Positions 8,460 through 18,159 are shown, counted from the first letter of the stretch. The stretch is DNA of 64,000 bases from an uncultured Bacteroides sp. (GCA_944320865.1 CALUJC010000001.1:1-64000), one strand, 5' to 3'. Numbers and translations: made by a program. Notes: generated by a model from the sequence alone, not told the origin.

Positions 8460-8829
8460 GCACTTTTCTTGCTAATGTGCATGCCCTGCTGTTTTTTTTC
8501 ACGCTAACGCCCCCTCATTTTACCTTTTTTAATCATTCAAGAGCCCTCACGCGATTTGTGCTACAAATGTAATGAGTTATTTTAAAAACAGGCATATTTT
8601 TCCGGAAAAAAATAACAGGTTTCGCGAAAAAAATTATGCCAGCCATCCAGGCACGTATTACACCATATAATATATAACCTGCATGTCCTTCCATATTTCT
8701 TCTCGTTTTATTACAAACGCATACATATTTGTTTACACGCAAAAAATGCAGACATCGGCATATTGTAAACAAATGTAAATTAAAAGTCATTTATAATCAA
8801 TAAGATACGCTCACAAATAGTAGCATAAA

Positions 8830-8955
8830 AATACCATCTCCGTTCCTGCTCCGTACCTCATTCGTACCCTCTTCGCTCCTGGCTCGCTCCCGATTCGACG
8901 TTATAGAGCGAAGGTGGAAGGTAGGAAATACAGACAAGGTAGGTAAGAAAACAAG
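8830..8955 (+). repeat. Dispersed GTAGGAAATAC repeat, copy 1, in the tonB-cmk gap
   Basis: The 680-bp gap between divergent tonB and cmk holds no convincing gene. From 8830 to 8955 it contains a repeat unit with CCGTACC, ATTCGTACCC, TATAGAGCGAAGGTGGA and GGTAGGAAATACAGACAAGG in order. Related copies are at 20515-20640 (inverted) and 54795-54912. The remaining 8460-8830 is AT-rich without recognisable structure. Confidence 0.65.
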
Positions 8956-9050
8956 TCAAGCCACACTGCCGTCTTCCGGAGAAAGCAGTTTTTTCGCCCT
9001 CTTGGCAGACTTTTTTCAAGTCCGCCCGGCGGTTTTTAGAAAGTTTGCCT

Positions 9051-9058
9051 TACTTTTG
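9051..9058 (+). promoter_or_regulatory. Promoter -7 box for cmk-ispH
   Basis: TACTTTTG, 36 bp before the cmk ATG, fits TAnnTTTG; a TTTTT run at 9033-9037 is a weak upstream element. Confidence 0.55.
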
Positions 9059-9094
9059 TATCGGTGAAACATAACCCCTAAAGCCCGTTTTTTT

Positions 9095-9832
9095 ATGAAA
9101 AAGATAACCATAGCCATCGACGGCTTTTCATCGTGCGGCAAAAGCACCATGGCCAAAGACCTGGCACGCGAAATAGGCTACATCTACATAGACAGCGGCG
9201 CCATGTATCGCGCCGTCACCCTTTATGCCTTGGAAAACGGAATTTTCCAAGGCGAAGACATCGACACGGAGCGGCTGAGGCAGGAAATGGACCGGATAGG
9301 CATATCCTTCCGCCTGAACCCGGAAACCGGGCGTCCGGACACTTACCTGAACGGCAAGAACGTGGAACGGGAAATACGCTCCATGGAAGTATCATCCCAT
9401 GTCAGCCCCATTGCCACCCTCGACTTTGTGCGCCATGCCCTCGTGGCACAGCAACAGGCCATGGGCAAAGATAAAGGCATCGTAATGGACGGACGGGACA
9501 TTGGTACCACCGTTTTCCCCGACGCAGAGCTGAAAGTGTTTGTCACCGCATCGCCCGAAATACGCGCCCAACGACGTTTCGACGAACTGAAGGCCAAAGG
9601 ACAGGAAGCAAGCTTCGATGAGATACTGGAGAATGTGAAACAACGCGACTACATAGACCAGCACCGTGCCACAAGCCCTTTGCGCAAGGCAGACGATGCC
9701 CTGCTGCTGGACAACAGCCACCTGACCATCGACCAACAGAAAGAATGGCTGAAAGAGCAATACCTGCGGGCATGCCGGGAAGCCGAAGAAAAAGGAAACG
9801 ATGCCACCCCCGAAAACACACCGGCCTTATGA
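9095..9832 (+). CDS. Cytidylate kinase
   Basis: A 245-residue NMP kinase. The Walker A segment is [18 protein letters not shown] near the start, followed by [36 protein letters not shown] and a lid region (RRFDEL...), all diagnostic of Cmk. It phosphorylates CMP and dCMP to the diphosphates. The stop overlaps the ispH start by four bases (ATGA), so the two are co-translated; a cmk-ispH pair is common in Bacteroidetes. The C-terminal 20 residues are a charged extension. Confidence 0.95.
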   Translation: MKKITIAIDGFSSCGKSTMAKDLAREIGYIYIDSGAMYRAVTLYALENGIFQGEDIDTERLRQEMDRIGISFRLNPETGRPDTYLNGKNVEREIRSMEVSSHVSPIATLDFVRHALVAQQQAMGKDKGIVMDGRDIGTTVFPDAELKVFVTASPEIRAQRRFDELKAKGQEASFDEILENVKQRDYIDQHRATSPLRKADDALLLDNSHLTIDQQKEWLKEQYLRACREAEEKGNDATPENTPAL

Positions 9833-10695
9833 CACCAAGAGTGGAGATTGACGAAGAATCGGGCTTCTGCTTCGGGGTAGTGACCGCCATCCACAAAGCG
9901 GAAGAAGAACTGGCCAAAGGAGGGACACTGTATTGCCTGGGCGACATCGTGCACAACAGCCGTGAAGTGGAACGCCTGAAAAGCATGGGGCTGGTGACCA
10001 TCAACCACGAAGAATTCAACCGCTTGCACGATGCCAAAGTGTTGCTGCGCGCCCATGGCGAACCACCGGAAACCTACGAGACAGCCCGCCGCAACCGGAT
10101 TGAAATCATTGACGCTACCTGTCCCGTGGTGCTCCGCTTGCAGAAGCGCATCAAGCAAGAACACCTGCAACCGGAAAGCGAAGGCAAGCAAATCGTGATT
10201 TACGGTAAAAACGGACATGCCGAAGTGCTGGGACTGGTAGGGCAGACCGCCGGCAAGGCCATCGTGGTGGAAAACCTGGAAGAGGTGAGAAAACTGGATT
10301 TCGGCCGCGACATACGGCTGTACTCACAGACCACCAAGTCGCTCGACGGTTTCCGGGAGATTGTGGAATACATCCGCACGCACATCGCGCCGACGGCTAC
10401 CTTCGAATACCACGACACCATTTGCCGGCAAGTGGCCAGCCGCATCCCCAACATACGGAAGTTTGCCGCCGGACACGACCTCATCTTCTTCGTAAGCGGC
10501 AAGAAAAGCTCGAACGGCAAAATGTTGTTTGCCGAATGCCTGAAGGTAAACCCCAACTCGCACCTGGTGGACAGCGCCTCGGAGATTGACCACTCACTGG
10601 TGGCCGGAGCCTCATCCATCGGGATATGCGGCGCCACTTCCACGCCCAAATGGCTGATGGAAGAAATATCTGAAGCCATCAGGCACAGGATATGA
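9829..10695 (+). CDS. 4-hydroxy-3-methylbut-2-enyl diphosphate reductase (IspH)
   Basis: A 288-residue iron-sulfur enzyme, last step of the MEP isoprenoid pathway: HMBPP to IPP and DMAPP. Three cysteines expected to hold the cluster are C14 (GFCFGV), C98 (ATCPVV) and C199 (DTICRQV), close to the E. coli positions 12, 96 and 197. [16 protein letters not shown] and the C-terminal [12 protein letters not shown] also fit. The start at 9829 is set by this N-terminus and the four-base overlap with cmk. Its products feed prenyl synthases such as the one at 6657-7634. Confidence 0.95.
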   Translation: MTPRVEIDEESGFCFGVVTAIHKAEEELAKGGTLYCLGDIVHNSREVERLKSMGLVTINHEEFNRLHDAKVLLRAHGEPPETYETARRNRIEIIDATCPVVLRLQKRIKQEHLQPESEGKQIVIYGKNGHAEVLGLVGQTAGKAIVVENLEEVRKLDFGRDIRLYSQTTKSLDGFREIVEYIRTHIAPTATFEYHDTICRQVASRIPNIRKFAAGHDLIFFVSGKKSSNGKMLFAECLKVNPNSHLVDSASEIDHSLVAGASSIGICGATSTPKWLMEEISEAIRHRI

Positions 10696-10705
10696 AAGCT
10701 TTTAC

Positions 10706-10713
10706 TATCTTTG
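10706..10713 (+). promoter_or_regulatory. Promoter -7 box for pfkA
   Basis: TATCTTTG lies 10 bp after the ispH stop and 39 bp before the pfkA ATG, matching TAnnTTTG. Confidence 0.6.
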
Positions 10714-10752
10714 CAAAGACATTTAATAACACTAAAAACAAAAGAGATTGCT

Positions 10753-11733
10753 ATGGGAACAATTAAGTGCATCGGCATCTTGACGTCGGGCGGCGATGCC
10801 CCCGGAATGAATGCGGCCATCCGTGCCGTGACGCGCTGCGCCATCTACAACGGACTTCAGGTAAAAGGCATCTACCGTGGATATAAAGGCTTGTTGACGG
10901 GAGAAATCAAGGAATTCAAAAGCCAGAACGTGAGCAACATCATCCAACAAGGCGGAACCATCCTGAAAACTGCCCGCTGCAAGGAGTTCACCACGCCCGA
11001 AGGCCGCCAAATAGCCTATGACAACATGAAGAAAGAGGGCATCGACGCCTTGGTAGTCATCGGAGGCGACGGCTCGCTGACGGGTGCCCGCATCTTTGCC
11101 CAGGAATTCGACGTGCCTTGCATCGGACTGCCGGGCACCATCGACAACGACCTTTACGGCACCGACACCACCATAGGCTACGACACGGCTTTGAACACCA
11201 TATTGGATGCCGTGGACAAGATACGCGACACGGCCACTTCGCACGAACGCCTCTTCTTCGTAGAAGTGATGGGACGTGATGCCGGCTTCCTCGCACTGAA
11301 CGGCGCCATCGCCGCCGGAGCCGAGGCTGCCATCATCCCCGAAATCAGCACCGAGGTGGACCAACTGGAGGAACTCATCAAAAACGGGTTCCGCAAGTCG
11401 AAAAACAGCAGCATCGTGCTTGTGGCCGAAAGCCCCATCACGGGCGGAGCCATGCACTACGCCGAGCGTGTGAAGAACGAATATCCGGACTACGACGTGC
11501 GTGTCACCATCTTAGGGCACTTGCAACGCGGTGGAAGCCCCACGGCACACGACCGCATCTTGGCCAGCCGGTTGGGCGCAGCCGCCATCGACGCCATCAT
11601 GGAAGGCCAGCGCAACGTAATGATAGGCATAGACCACGACCAAGTGGTTTATGTACCCTTCACTAAAGCAATCAAGAAGGACAAGCCCATCAACCGCGAA
11701 CTGGTAAACGTACTGAAGGAGCTTTCCATCTGA
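10753..11733 (+). CDS. ATP-dependent 6-phosphofructokinase
   Basis: A 326-residue PfkA. ATP/substrate motifs are [19 protein letters not shown] at the start, [12 protein letters not shown], and [20 protein letters not shown], where the TIDND aspartate is the catalytic base. [12 protein letters not shown] and [14 protein letters not shown] bind fructose 6-phosphate. The glycine in GGDGS favours ATP over pyrophosphate. The start at 10753 matches the family; a frame 14 codons longer covers the promoter. Monocistronic, with its own promoter and terminator. Confidence 0.95.
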   Translation: MGTIKCIGILTSGGDAPGMNAAIRAVTRCAIYNGLQVKGIYRGYKGLLTGEIKEFKSQNVSNIIQQGGTILKTARCKEFTTPEGRQIAYDNMKKEGIDALVVIGGDGSLTGARIFAQEFDVPCIGLPGTIDNDLYGTDTTIGYDTALNTILDAVDKIRDTATSHERLFFVEVMGRDAGFLALNGAIAAGAEAAIIPEISTEVDQLEELIKNGFRKSKNSSIVLVAESPITGGAMHYAERVKNEYPDYDVRVTILGHLQRGGSPTAHDRILASRLGAAAIDAIMEGQRNVMIGIDHDQVVYVPFTKAIKKDKPINRELVNVLKELSI

Positions 11734-11745
11734 CGCAGGCAAAGA

Positions 11746-11773
11746 AGCCACGGCAAAAGTCCGTGGCTGTCTT
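11746..11773 (+). terminator. Intrinsic terminator after pfkA
   Basis: AGCCACGG and CCGTGGCT flank a short A-rich loop, followed by GTCTT; 13 bp after the pfkA stop. Confidence 0.7.
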
Positions 11774-11835
11774 ATCCTCCCTTACGAGACCGCACAATAA
11801 TCCTGCCCGAAGGATATGTGCGGCCTCTTTTTTAC

Positions 11836-11843
11836 TACCTTTG
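11836..11843 (+). promoter_or_regulatory. Promoter -7 box directly before the helicase ATG
   Basis: TACCTTTG ends only four bases before the ATG at 11848. If it is used, the transcript would be leaderless or start at a later codon such as the ATG at 11911. Confidence 0.5.
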
Positions 11844-11847
11844 CAAC

Positions 11848-13740
11848 ATGAAAGAACAAGAGACCAACAGCCCTACCCTGCACCTGCAACGGCAACAACT
11901 GCTGCTGCGCATGGAATATGACTACGAGAAGGAAGAGTTCCGCCGGCAGACGGAAGCCATGGGCGTGGCGCGCAAAGTGAAGCGGGGCATGTGCTGGTAT
12001 CCCGTGACCGCCGGGCGCAGCTACTACAACTCGCTGAACCAGCTGGCCATGGAGTTTACCCGCACAGAAGACACGGACATCGAGCACAACTTTGAGTATG
12101 GCCGGCCCGTGTGCTTCTTCCGCCAGACACTGGAGGGAAAGATAGAGTACCTGAAGACGCAAGGCACCGTGAGCTATGCCGACGACACGCGCATGGTAGT
12201 CATCATGCCGGGAGCGGGGGCCATATTGGAAGTGCAAGGTGTGGAGCGCCTGGGCATACAGCTGTACTTCGACGAGACGAGCTACCGCACCATGTTCGAG
12301 GCGCTGGAAGACACGCTGCGTGCCAAGGGCAACCGGTTGGCCGAACTGCGCGACCTACTTGTAGGAACGGGCGTGCCGGGCTTCCGCCAACTATACCCGG
12401 TGCGCTTCCCGTGGCTGAACACGACGCAGGAGGCAGCCGTGAACCGCGTGCTCTGCGCCAGGGATGTAGCCATCGTGCACGGCCCGCCGGGCACGGGCAA
12501 GACCACCACCCTGGTCGAGGCCATCTACGAGACACTGCACCGCGAACCGCAAGTGCTGGTGTGCGCGCAGAGCAACACGGCGGTGGACTGGATATCGGAG
12601 AAGTTGGTGGACCGAGGCGTGAACGTGCTGCGCATAGGCAACCCCACGAGGGTGAACGACAAGATGCTGTCATTCACCTACGAACGGCGCTTCGAGAACC
12701 ACCCCTCTTATCCTGAGTTGTGGAGCATCCGCAAAGAGTTGCGACGACTCTCCGGACAAAGCCGGCGGGGCACCTACGCCGAGCGGGAGAGCCTGCGCAA
12801 CCGCATGAGCCGACTGCGCGACCGGGCCACCGCGCTGGAGGTGCAAATCAACACCGACCTGCTGGACGGGGCGCATGTCATTGCCTCCACCCTGGTGAGC
12901 AGCAACCACCGTGTGCTGGCGGGCAGAAGGTTCGGCACCCTGTTCATCGACGAGGCGGCACAGGCGCTGGAGGCGGCGTGCTGGATTGCCATCCGCAAGG
13001 CGGACAGAGTAATCCTGGCGGGCGACCACTGCCAACTGCCCCCCACCATCAAGTGCCACGAAGCTGCACGGGGCGGGCTGGAACGGACGCTGATGGAACA
13101 CGTGGCCGAACGGAAGCCCCAGGCCGTCAGCCTGCTGACGGTGCAATACCGCATGAACGAGGCCATCATGCGCTTCTCCTCCCAATGGTTCTACCGGGGG
13201 CGGCTGGAAGCCGCGCCCGAGGTGCGCCACCGGGGCATCCTGGACTGGGACACACCCATCACCTGGGTGGACACCACGGGCAGGGACTTCAAGGAGCAGT
13301 TTGTAGGCGAAACGTTCGGGCGCATCAACAAGGACGAGGCCGACCTGCTGCTGCAGGAACTGGAGCGATACATCCGGCGCATCGGCGGCGGACGCATCCT
13401 GGACGAGCGGATAGACTTCGGCATCATCTCCCCCTACAAGGCACAGGTGCAATACCTCAGGGGGCGCATCAAGGCCTCGGCCGCCCTCCGGCCCTACCGC
13501 GACCTGCTGACGGTAAACACGGTGGACGGTTTCCAGGGGCAGGAGCGCGACGTGGTGTTCATCAGCCTTGTCCGCGCCAACGACGAAGGGCAGATAGGCT
13601 TCCTGCAAGACCTGCGGCGCATGAACGTGGCCATGACACGGGCGCGCATGAAGCTCGTCATCCTGGGCGAGGCCGAAACGCTGGCCAGCCATCCCTTCTA
13701 CCGCCGCCTGCTGGAGCACATCCGCGAGACGGGTGGGTAG
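11848..13740 (+). CDS. SF1 (UPF1/DNA2-like) DNA/RNA helicase
   Basis: A 630-residue helicase. An N-terminal beta-barrel region precedes Walker A HGPPGTGKTTT (residues 211 onward), motif Ia CAQSNTAVDW, motif II FIDEAAQALE (D368), motif III ILAGDHCQLPPT, motif IV QYRMNEAIMRF, motif V TVDGFQGQERDVV and motif VI NVAMTRARMKLV. This set is typical of UPF1/IGHMBP2/DNA2-type superfamily 1 helicases, which unwind 5' to 3'. The cellular role is not known. GC content is high relative to neighbours. It stands alone. Confidence 0.88.
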   Translation: MKEQETNSPTLHLQRQQLLLRMEYDYEKEEFRRQTEAMGVARKVKRGMCWYPVTAGRSYYNSLNQLAMEFTRTEDTDIEHNFEYGRPVCFFRQTLEGKIEYLKTQGTVSYADDTRMVVIMPGAGAILEVQGVERLGIQLYFDETSYRTMFEALEDTLRAKGNRLAELRDLLVGTGVPGFRQLYPVRFPWLNTTQEAAVNRVLCARDVAIVHGPPGTGKTTTLVEAIYETLHREPQVLVCAQSNTAVDWISEKLVDRGVNVLRIGNPTRVNDKMLSFTYERRFENHPSYPELWSIRKELRRLSGQSRRGTYAERESLRNRMSRLRDRATALEVQINTDLLDGAHVIASTLVSSNHRVLAGRRFGTLFIDEAAQALEAACWIAIRKADRVILAGDHCQLPPTIKCHEAARGGLERTLMEHVAERKPQAVSLLTVQYRMNEAIMRFSSQWFYRGRLEAAPEVRHRGILDWDTPITWVDTTGRDFKEQFVGETFGRINKDEADLLLQELERYIRRIGGGRILDERIDFGIISPYKAQVQYLRGRIKASAALRPYRDLLTVNTVDGFQGQERDVVFISLVRANDEGQIGFLQDLRRMNVAMTRARMKLVILGEAETLASHPFYRRLLEHIRETGG

Positions 13741-13788
13741 GCCACCCCTCCCCCCTTGGCCTACCCGATTCCTCCGCCTTGGCGGACA

Positions 13789-13885
13789 CGAAAACTCGAC
13801 CATGGTCGTGACCTCATCAAGACCATGGTCGTGAAGATGCCAAGACCATGGTCGACCCAAGGTTGAGACCATGGTCGAGTTTTCG
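13789..13885. repeat. Phased palindrome array A (4 x 23 bp)
   Basis: The 10-bp palindrome GACCATGGTC occurs at 13798, 13821, 13844 and 13867, an exact 23-bp period, with 13-bp unlike spacers. The outer copies are extended into an inverted repeat CGAAAACTCGACCATGGTC, so the ends also pair. It sits between the convergent helicase and ilvC genes. Confidence 0.9.
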
Positions 13886-13899
13886 CCTCCCGCGCAGGC

Positions 13900-13944
13900 A
13901 AAAGAAAAGCGACGCCCCTATCCCCATGGACAGGCGGCGCCGCT
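13900..13944 (-). terminator. Intrinsic terminator of the ilv operon
   Basis: On the minus strand, AGCGGCGCC pairs with GGGCGTCGCT and is followed by TTTTCTTTT. It starts 26 bp after the ilvC stop. Confidence 0.75.
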
Positions 13945-13969
13945 CTTATGCTACGGCTTTATTAATCAA

Positions 13970-15013
13970 TCAGTTGTTCTCCGGACGGAGCTTGCGCACG
14001 GTGACGGCGGTCTGCCACATCTCGCTCTCGCGCAAGGCCTTCAGTTCGGCGTTCAGCTTCTCGCGGTAGTCGGGCTTGGAGTTGCTGTCGATGGATATCT
14101 GTGCCTCGTGGCCCTCCTTCACGCTCTGATACAGTTTCTGCATCACCGGCTTGATGGCGTCGTGGAAGGGACCCATCCAGTCGAGGGCACCGCGCTGTGC
14201 AGTGGTCGAGCAGTTGGCATACATCCAGTCCATACCGTTCTTGGCGAAGAGGGGCATCAGCGACTGCGTCAGCTCTTCCACCGTCTCGTTGAAGGCCTCG
14301 GAGGGCGAGTGGCCATTCTCGCGCAGCACCTCGTACTGAGCCAGCAGCAAGCCTTGGATGGCACCCATCAGTGAGCCGCGCTCACCCGTCAGGTCGGAAG
14401 TAGCCTCACGCTGGAAGGTGGTCTCGAACAGGTATCCGGAGCCTATGCCGATGCCCAGGGCCAGTGTGCGGTCCAATGCACGGCCCGTGGCGTCCTGGTA
14501 GATGGCGTAGGAAGAGTTCAGTCCGCGCCCTTCGAGGAACATGGTGCGCAGCGACGTGCCCGACCCTTTCGGGGCCACCATGATAACGTCGACGTCCTTG
14601 GGAGGCACCACGCCCGTGCGGTCGTTCCACGTGATGGCGAAGCCGTGCGAGAAGTACAGCGCCTTGCCTGCGGTGAGGTGGGGCTTCATGGTGGGCCATA
14701 CGGACATCACGGCTGCGTCGGACAGCAGGCACATCACGATAGTGCCCTTCTCGCAAGCCTCCTCTATGCCGAACAGCGTCTCGCCGGGCACCCACCCGTC
14801 GGCCACAGCCTTCTCGAACGTCTTGCCCGGGCGCTGGCCCACGATGACGTTGAAGCCGTTATCACGCAGGTTGCATGCCTGTCCAGGGCCTTGCACACCA
14901 TAACCTATCACTGCGATAGTCTCATCTTTCAAAATCTCACGAGCTTTCTCCAAGGGAAACTCTTCGCGGGTCATTACATTCTCGATGACTCCGCCAAAAT
15001 TCATTTGTGCCAT
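13970..15013 (-). CDS. Ketol-acid reductoisomerase
   Basis: A 347-residue class I enzyme that isomerises and reduces acetolactate or acetohydroxybutyrate to the dihydroxy acid. The dinucleotide motif is AVIGYGVQGPGQA; the following QRPGKTF loop suggests the cofactor preference of this subfamily, which should be tested rather than assumed. MVAPKGSGTSLR, the Mg-binding SDLTGERGSLMGAIQG and a C-terminal knotted helical domain are present. It is the final gene of ilvD-ilvB-ilvN-thioesterase-ilvC, 41 bp after the thioesterase, and is followed by a terminator. Confidence 0.95.
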   Translation of the reverse strand: MAQMNFGGVIENVMTREEFPLEKAREILKDETIAVIGYGVQGPGQACNLRDNGFNVIVGQRPGKTFEKAVADGWVPGETLFGIEEACEKGTIVMCLLSDAAVMSVWPTMKPHLTAGKALYFSHGFAITWNDRTGVVPPKDVDVIMVAPKGSGTSLRTMFLEGRGLNSSYAIYQDATGRALDRTLALGIGIGSGYLFETTFQREATSDLTGERGSLMGAIQGLLLAQYEVLRENGHSPSEAFNETVEELTQSLMPLFAKNGMDWMYANCSTTAQRGALDWMGPFHDAIKPVMQKLYQSVKEGHEAQISIDSNSKPDYREKLNAELKALRESEMWQTAVTVRKLRPENN

Positions 15014-15054
15014 TGTTGTTTCTTGTTTTTTAAAATGAATCGGTTATATACTCA

Positions 15055-15810
15055 TTATCTATTAGGTTCAAATACCAGCTTGGAGCGGCACACGGTTTCG
15101 CTGCCGTTCTTGCGGATTTCCACCTGGTACATGCCTTCTCCCTCATCGTCATGGTAAAGGGAGAGCGTGTCGCCATAGTAGCTTTCGGCCACATAGGCCA
15201 TCTCGAAGCGGCGGATGTGCTGCTGCTTGTACAAGTCGAGCGGAAACAGGTCGAGGATGTGCTCAATGTAGCGGATGCTGTTCACATGCCCGTTGATGTC
15301 GATGTCGCTATACTTGGCCGTAAGAGACACCTCTGGCTCGGTTGCCGTCACCTTGATGCGCGAGGGCTTGTCTATGGGACAGAGCTTGTCTTGGCAGATA
15401 TAGTCAACGATGCTTCCCCCGTGCATGGCCAGCAGGTCGGCAGGCTTGCGGGTATTCATATTAATCATCGCCCATACCGAGCGGGCATAGCCAATGGCCT
15501 TCCCCTCCTTGTCGAGCACAGCAAAGTTACGGTCGGTGAACAGGCGGTAAACATTTTCCACCCACGTCTGCACGGAGAACTCTTCATACTGCCGGGGCAT
15601 GTCGTCCAGCTCTATGGCCAGGCGGGAAAGCACCCAAGTGTAATTATCTTCATTCAGCGTAGCCATGCCGAATCCCCTGTCAGTAGCATGGAAGCCGGCA
15701 CAATTCAACAGATGATTGCCCAGCACCCCCAGAGTGAGGTGTCCGGTAAAATCTACATGAAACGGCTCGGCCACAAAGTGGTAGGAACCTATCTTATCCT
15801 GTGCGCTCAT
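15055..15810 (-). CDS. Acyl-ACP thioesterase inside the ilv operon
   Basis: A 251-residue double-hotdog thioesterase of the acyl-ACP (FatA/FatB-like) family. The second hotdog carries DIDINGHVNSIRYIEHILD, whose Asn and His fit the family's active site, and FEMAYVAESYYGDTLSLY. It would release fatty acids from acyl carrier protein. Its ATG overlaps the ilvN stop by four bases, so it is a true operon member. A plausible link is that branched-chain precursors feed branched fatty acids; that is inference. Confidence 0.88.
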   Translation of the reverse strand: MSAQDKIGSYHFVAEPFHVDFTGHLTLGVLGNHLLNCAGFHATDRGFGMATLNEDNYTWVLSRLAIELDDMPRQYEEFSVQTWVENVYRLFTDRNFAVLDKEGKAIGYARSVWAMINMNTRKPADLLAMHGGSIVDYICQDKLCPIDKPSRIKVTATEPEVSLTAKYSDIDINGHVNSIRYIEHILDLFPLDLYKQQHIRRFEMAYVAESYYGDTLSLYHDDEGEGMYQVEIRKNGSETVCRSKLVFEPNR

Positions 15811-16382
15811 ACGTTCTGCTCCTTTTCTTTACTTAAACGATATTTCTCCTCACGGTCGGCCAAGTATTCATTGACACGCTCAAAACAACTGGTGGTAATG
15901 GCCACCCGCCCCGAACGGACAAACTGCAACACACCGCCCGACTCACTCAAGGCCTCATAAAGGTGGGTAATTTCCTCGCTGACGCCGTTCTTCTCGACAA
16001 TGCAGAATACAGGGTTGACCTCCACGATGCGGGCATGGTGCTTACGGATGATTTTAGACATGCCCGGATTGTCTTCCAGCACAGATGTGGTAATCTTGTA
16101 AAGGGCAATCTCATGCTGGTAGATTTCGTCGTCGGTGAAGTAATTCGCCTGTAGGACGTCTATCTTCTTGCTAATCTGCTTGGTCACTTTTTCAATCGTG
16201 TCCTTGTCCGTCCAGGCAGTAATGGTGTATTTGTGCACCCCCTTGATGGAGGATGCCGATACGTTCAGGCTCTCGATATTGATTTGCCGGCGGGTGAACA
16301 CGGCCGTCACCTGGTTAAGCAAACCGGCAAAGTTCTCGGAATGAACGATGATGGTATATAGTTTCTTATCCATAGTACTCAT
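15807..16382 (-). CDS. Acetolactate synthase small (regulatory) subunit
   Basis: A 191-residue regulatory subunit. The N-terminal ACT domain (YTIIVHSENFAGLLNQVTAVFTRR is the first strand-helix; INIESLNVSAS follows) binds valine for feedback control, and a second domain follows from about residue 85. Length is slightly above the usual 160-180. It starts at MSTMDKK or, three codons in, at MDKK. It is 13 bp after ilvB and overlaps the thioesterase by four bases. Confidence 0.93.
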   Translation of the reverse strand: MSTMDKKLYTIIVHSENFAGLLNQVTAVFTRRQINIESLNVSASSIKGVHKYTITAWTDKDTIEKVTKQISKKIDVLQANYFTDDEIYQHEIALYKITTSVLEDNPGMSKIIRKHHARIVEVNPVFCIVEKNGVSEEITHLYEALSESGGVLQFVRSGRVAITTSCFERVNEYLADREEKYRLSKEKEQNV

Positions 16383-16395
16383 GTTTTTATATACG

Positions 16396-18159
16396 TTAGC
16401 ACTCCAGCAACATCTGGTTCACCGAACCGCCCGGAGGAGTCATGGGCAACACATTGCCTTCCTCTACCACACAGGCCTCCAGCAGGAACGGGCCGTCTGT
16501 AGAAAGCATTTCAGCAATAGCATCCTGCAATGCCTCGCGGGTAAACACACGTGTAGAGGGAATGCCATAAGCCGAAGCTATCTGCATGTAGTCGGGGTTC
16601 AACATCGGGGTAAATGAATAGCGGTGGTTGAAGAACATGGCTTGCCACTGGCGTACATTACCCAGGTAATTATTATTCAGCAGAATCATCTTGACCGGAG
16701 CTTTCTGCTCCATGATGGTACCAAGCTCTTGCAAGTTCATCTGCAAGCCCCCGTCGCCCATGAATACGCACACCGTGCGGTCGGGGCGGCCAAACGTGGC
16801 ACCGATGGCAGCAGGCACACCAAAGCCCATGGTGCCCAGTCCGCCCGAAGTAACAATGCTGCGTTCGCGGCTGAAACGGAAATAACGGGCAGCCATCATC
16901 TGGTTCTGCCCTACATCCGTCACCAGGATGGCATCATCGTGGGTAGCCTCGCTTACGGCACGTACCACTTCACCCATACTCAATACCTCGCTTGCAGGAT
17001 GCAATTCGGGGCGGATTACTTTTTCTTCCTCCACCTGTTCGTAGGGGCGGAAGCTCTCCAGCCACGCTTCATGGCTGGCAGGTTTCAATAAAGCCGTCAC
17101 GGCGGCAAGGGTATCCTTACAATTGCCCAGTACAGCCACATCGACCTGCACATTCTTGTTAATCTCGGCCGGGTCTATATCGAAATGGATAACCTTGGCT
17201 TGCGGGGCATAAGTAGCCACATTGCCCGTCACGCGGTCGTCAAAACGCATGCCCACGGCAATCAGCACGTCACACTTGTTGGTATTGATGTTAGGCCCCA
17301 AATTGCCGTGCATGCCCAGCATGCCCTTATTGAGGGGATGGTTGCTCGGCAAAGCGGAAAGCCCAAGCAACGTGCAGCCCGCCGGCATACCCGCCTTTTC
17401 GATGAATGCACGAAGCTCCGGCTGGGCGCCACCCAGTTCCACTCCCTGGCCTACCAGCACCAACGGACGCTCGGCAACATTTATCAGGTCGGCAGCCTGG
17501 CGGATGGCCTCAGGGTCCATATCGGGCACAGGCTGGTAGCTGCGTATATAGTCCACTTTGACGGGCACATATTTCGTTTTCTCGGTCTGGGCATTCTTGG
17601 CAAAGTCCAATACTACCGGGCCCGGGCGACCACTTTGGGCAATGTAGAATGCCCTAGCCACCGCCCACGCCACATCTTCGGCGCGACGTATCTGGTAACT
17701 CCACTTTGAGATAGGTTGCGTAACACCTACCAGGTCCACTTCCTGAAATGCATCCGTACCCAAGAAACCGGTACCTACCTGACCTGCGATGACCACCAGC
17801 GGCGTACTGTCTATCATGGCATCGGCAATGCCGGTAATGGTATTGGTGGCACCGGGGCCACTGGTCACCAGGCACACGCCTACCCGTCCCGACACCCGGG
17901 CATATCCCTGTGCCGCATGGGTAGCGCCCTGCTCGTGACGCACCAATATGTGGTTCAACGTCTGGTGGTGGTCGTACAATGCATCGAATACCGGCATGAT
18001 GCTACCTCCCGGATACCCGAAGATGGTAGTCACCCCCTGGTGCTCCAGCGAACGCATCAGGGCTTCCGCCCCCGTAATGGGATTCTCATTCCGCTTCTCC
18101 TCATCGGGACTGGTGGCGGGAGAGATTATAATCTTGTCTGTACTGTTATTCGCATCCAT
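16396..18159 (-). CDS. Acetolactate synthase large (catalytic) subunit
   Basis: A 587-residue ThDP enzyme that joins pyruvate to pyruvate or 2-ketobutyrate. The N-terminal domain has TTIFGYPGGSIMPVFDAL and RHEQGATHAAQGYAR with the catalytic glutamate; the middle domain binds FAD; the C-terminal domain has the ThDP motif GDGGLQMNLQELGT...NNNYLGNVRQWQ. Note the order ilvD first and then ilvB, 42 bp apart. It is controlled by the attenuator at the head of the operon. Confidence 0.95.
   Translation of the reverse strand: MDANNSTDKIIISPATSPDEEKRNENPITGAEALMRSLEHQGVTTIFGYPGGSIMPVFDALYDHHQTLNHILVRHEQGATHAAQGYARVSGRVGVCLVTSGPGATNTITGIADAMIDSTPLVVIAGQVGTGFLGTDAFQEVDLVGVTQPISKWSYQIRRAEDVAWAVARAFYIAQSGRPGPVVLDFAKNAQTEKTKYVPVKVDYIRSYQPVPDMDPEAIRQAADLINVAERPLVLVGQGVELGGAQPELRAFIEKAGMPAGCTLLGLSALPSNHPLNKGMLGMHGNLGPNINTNKCDVLIAVGMRFDDRVTGNVATYAPQAKVIHFDIDPAEINKNVQVDVAVLGNCKDTLAAVTALLKPASHEAWLESFRPYEQVEEEKVIRPELHPASEVLSMGEVVRAVSEATHDDAILVTDVGQNQMMAARYFRFSRERSIVTSGGLGTMGFGVPAAIGATFGRPDRTVCVFMGDGGLQMNLQELGTIMEQKAPVKMILLNNNYLGNVRQWQAMFFNHRYSFTPMLNPDYMQIASAYGIPSTRVFTREALQDAIAEMLSTDGPFLLEACVVEEGNVLPMTPPGGSVNQMLLEC

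Noticed and set aside
8533-8790. 85-codon frame in the tonB-cmk gap
   Set aside because: No family, no promoter or start signal, and composition like the AT-rich intergenic DNA around it.
13789-13885. CRISPR-like array of short repeats
   Set aside because: Repeats of 10 bp with 13-bp spacers are too short, repeats are palindromic themselves, and no cas gene lies in the window. The same holds for the other five arrays.
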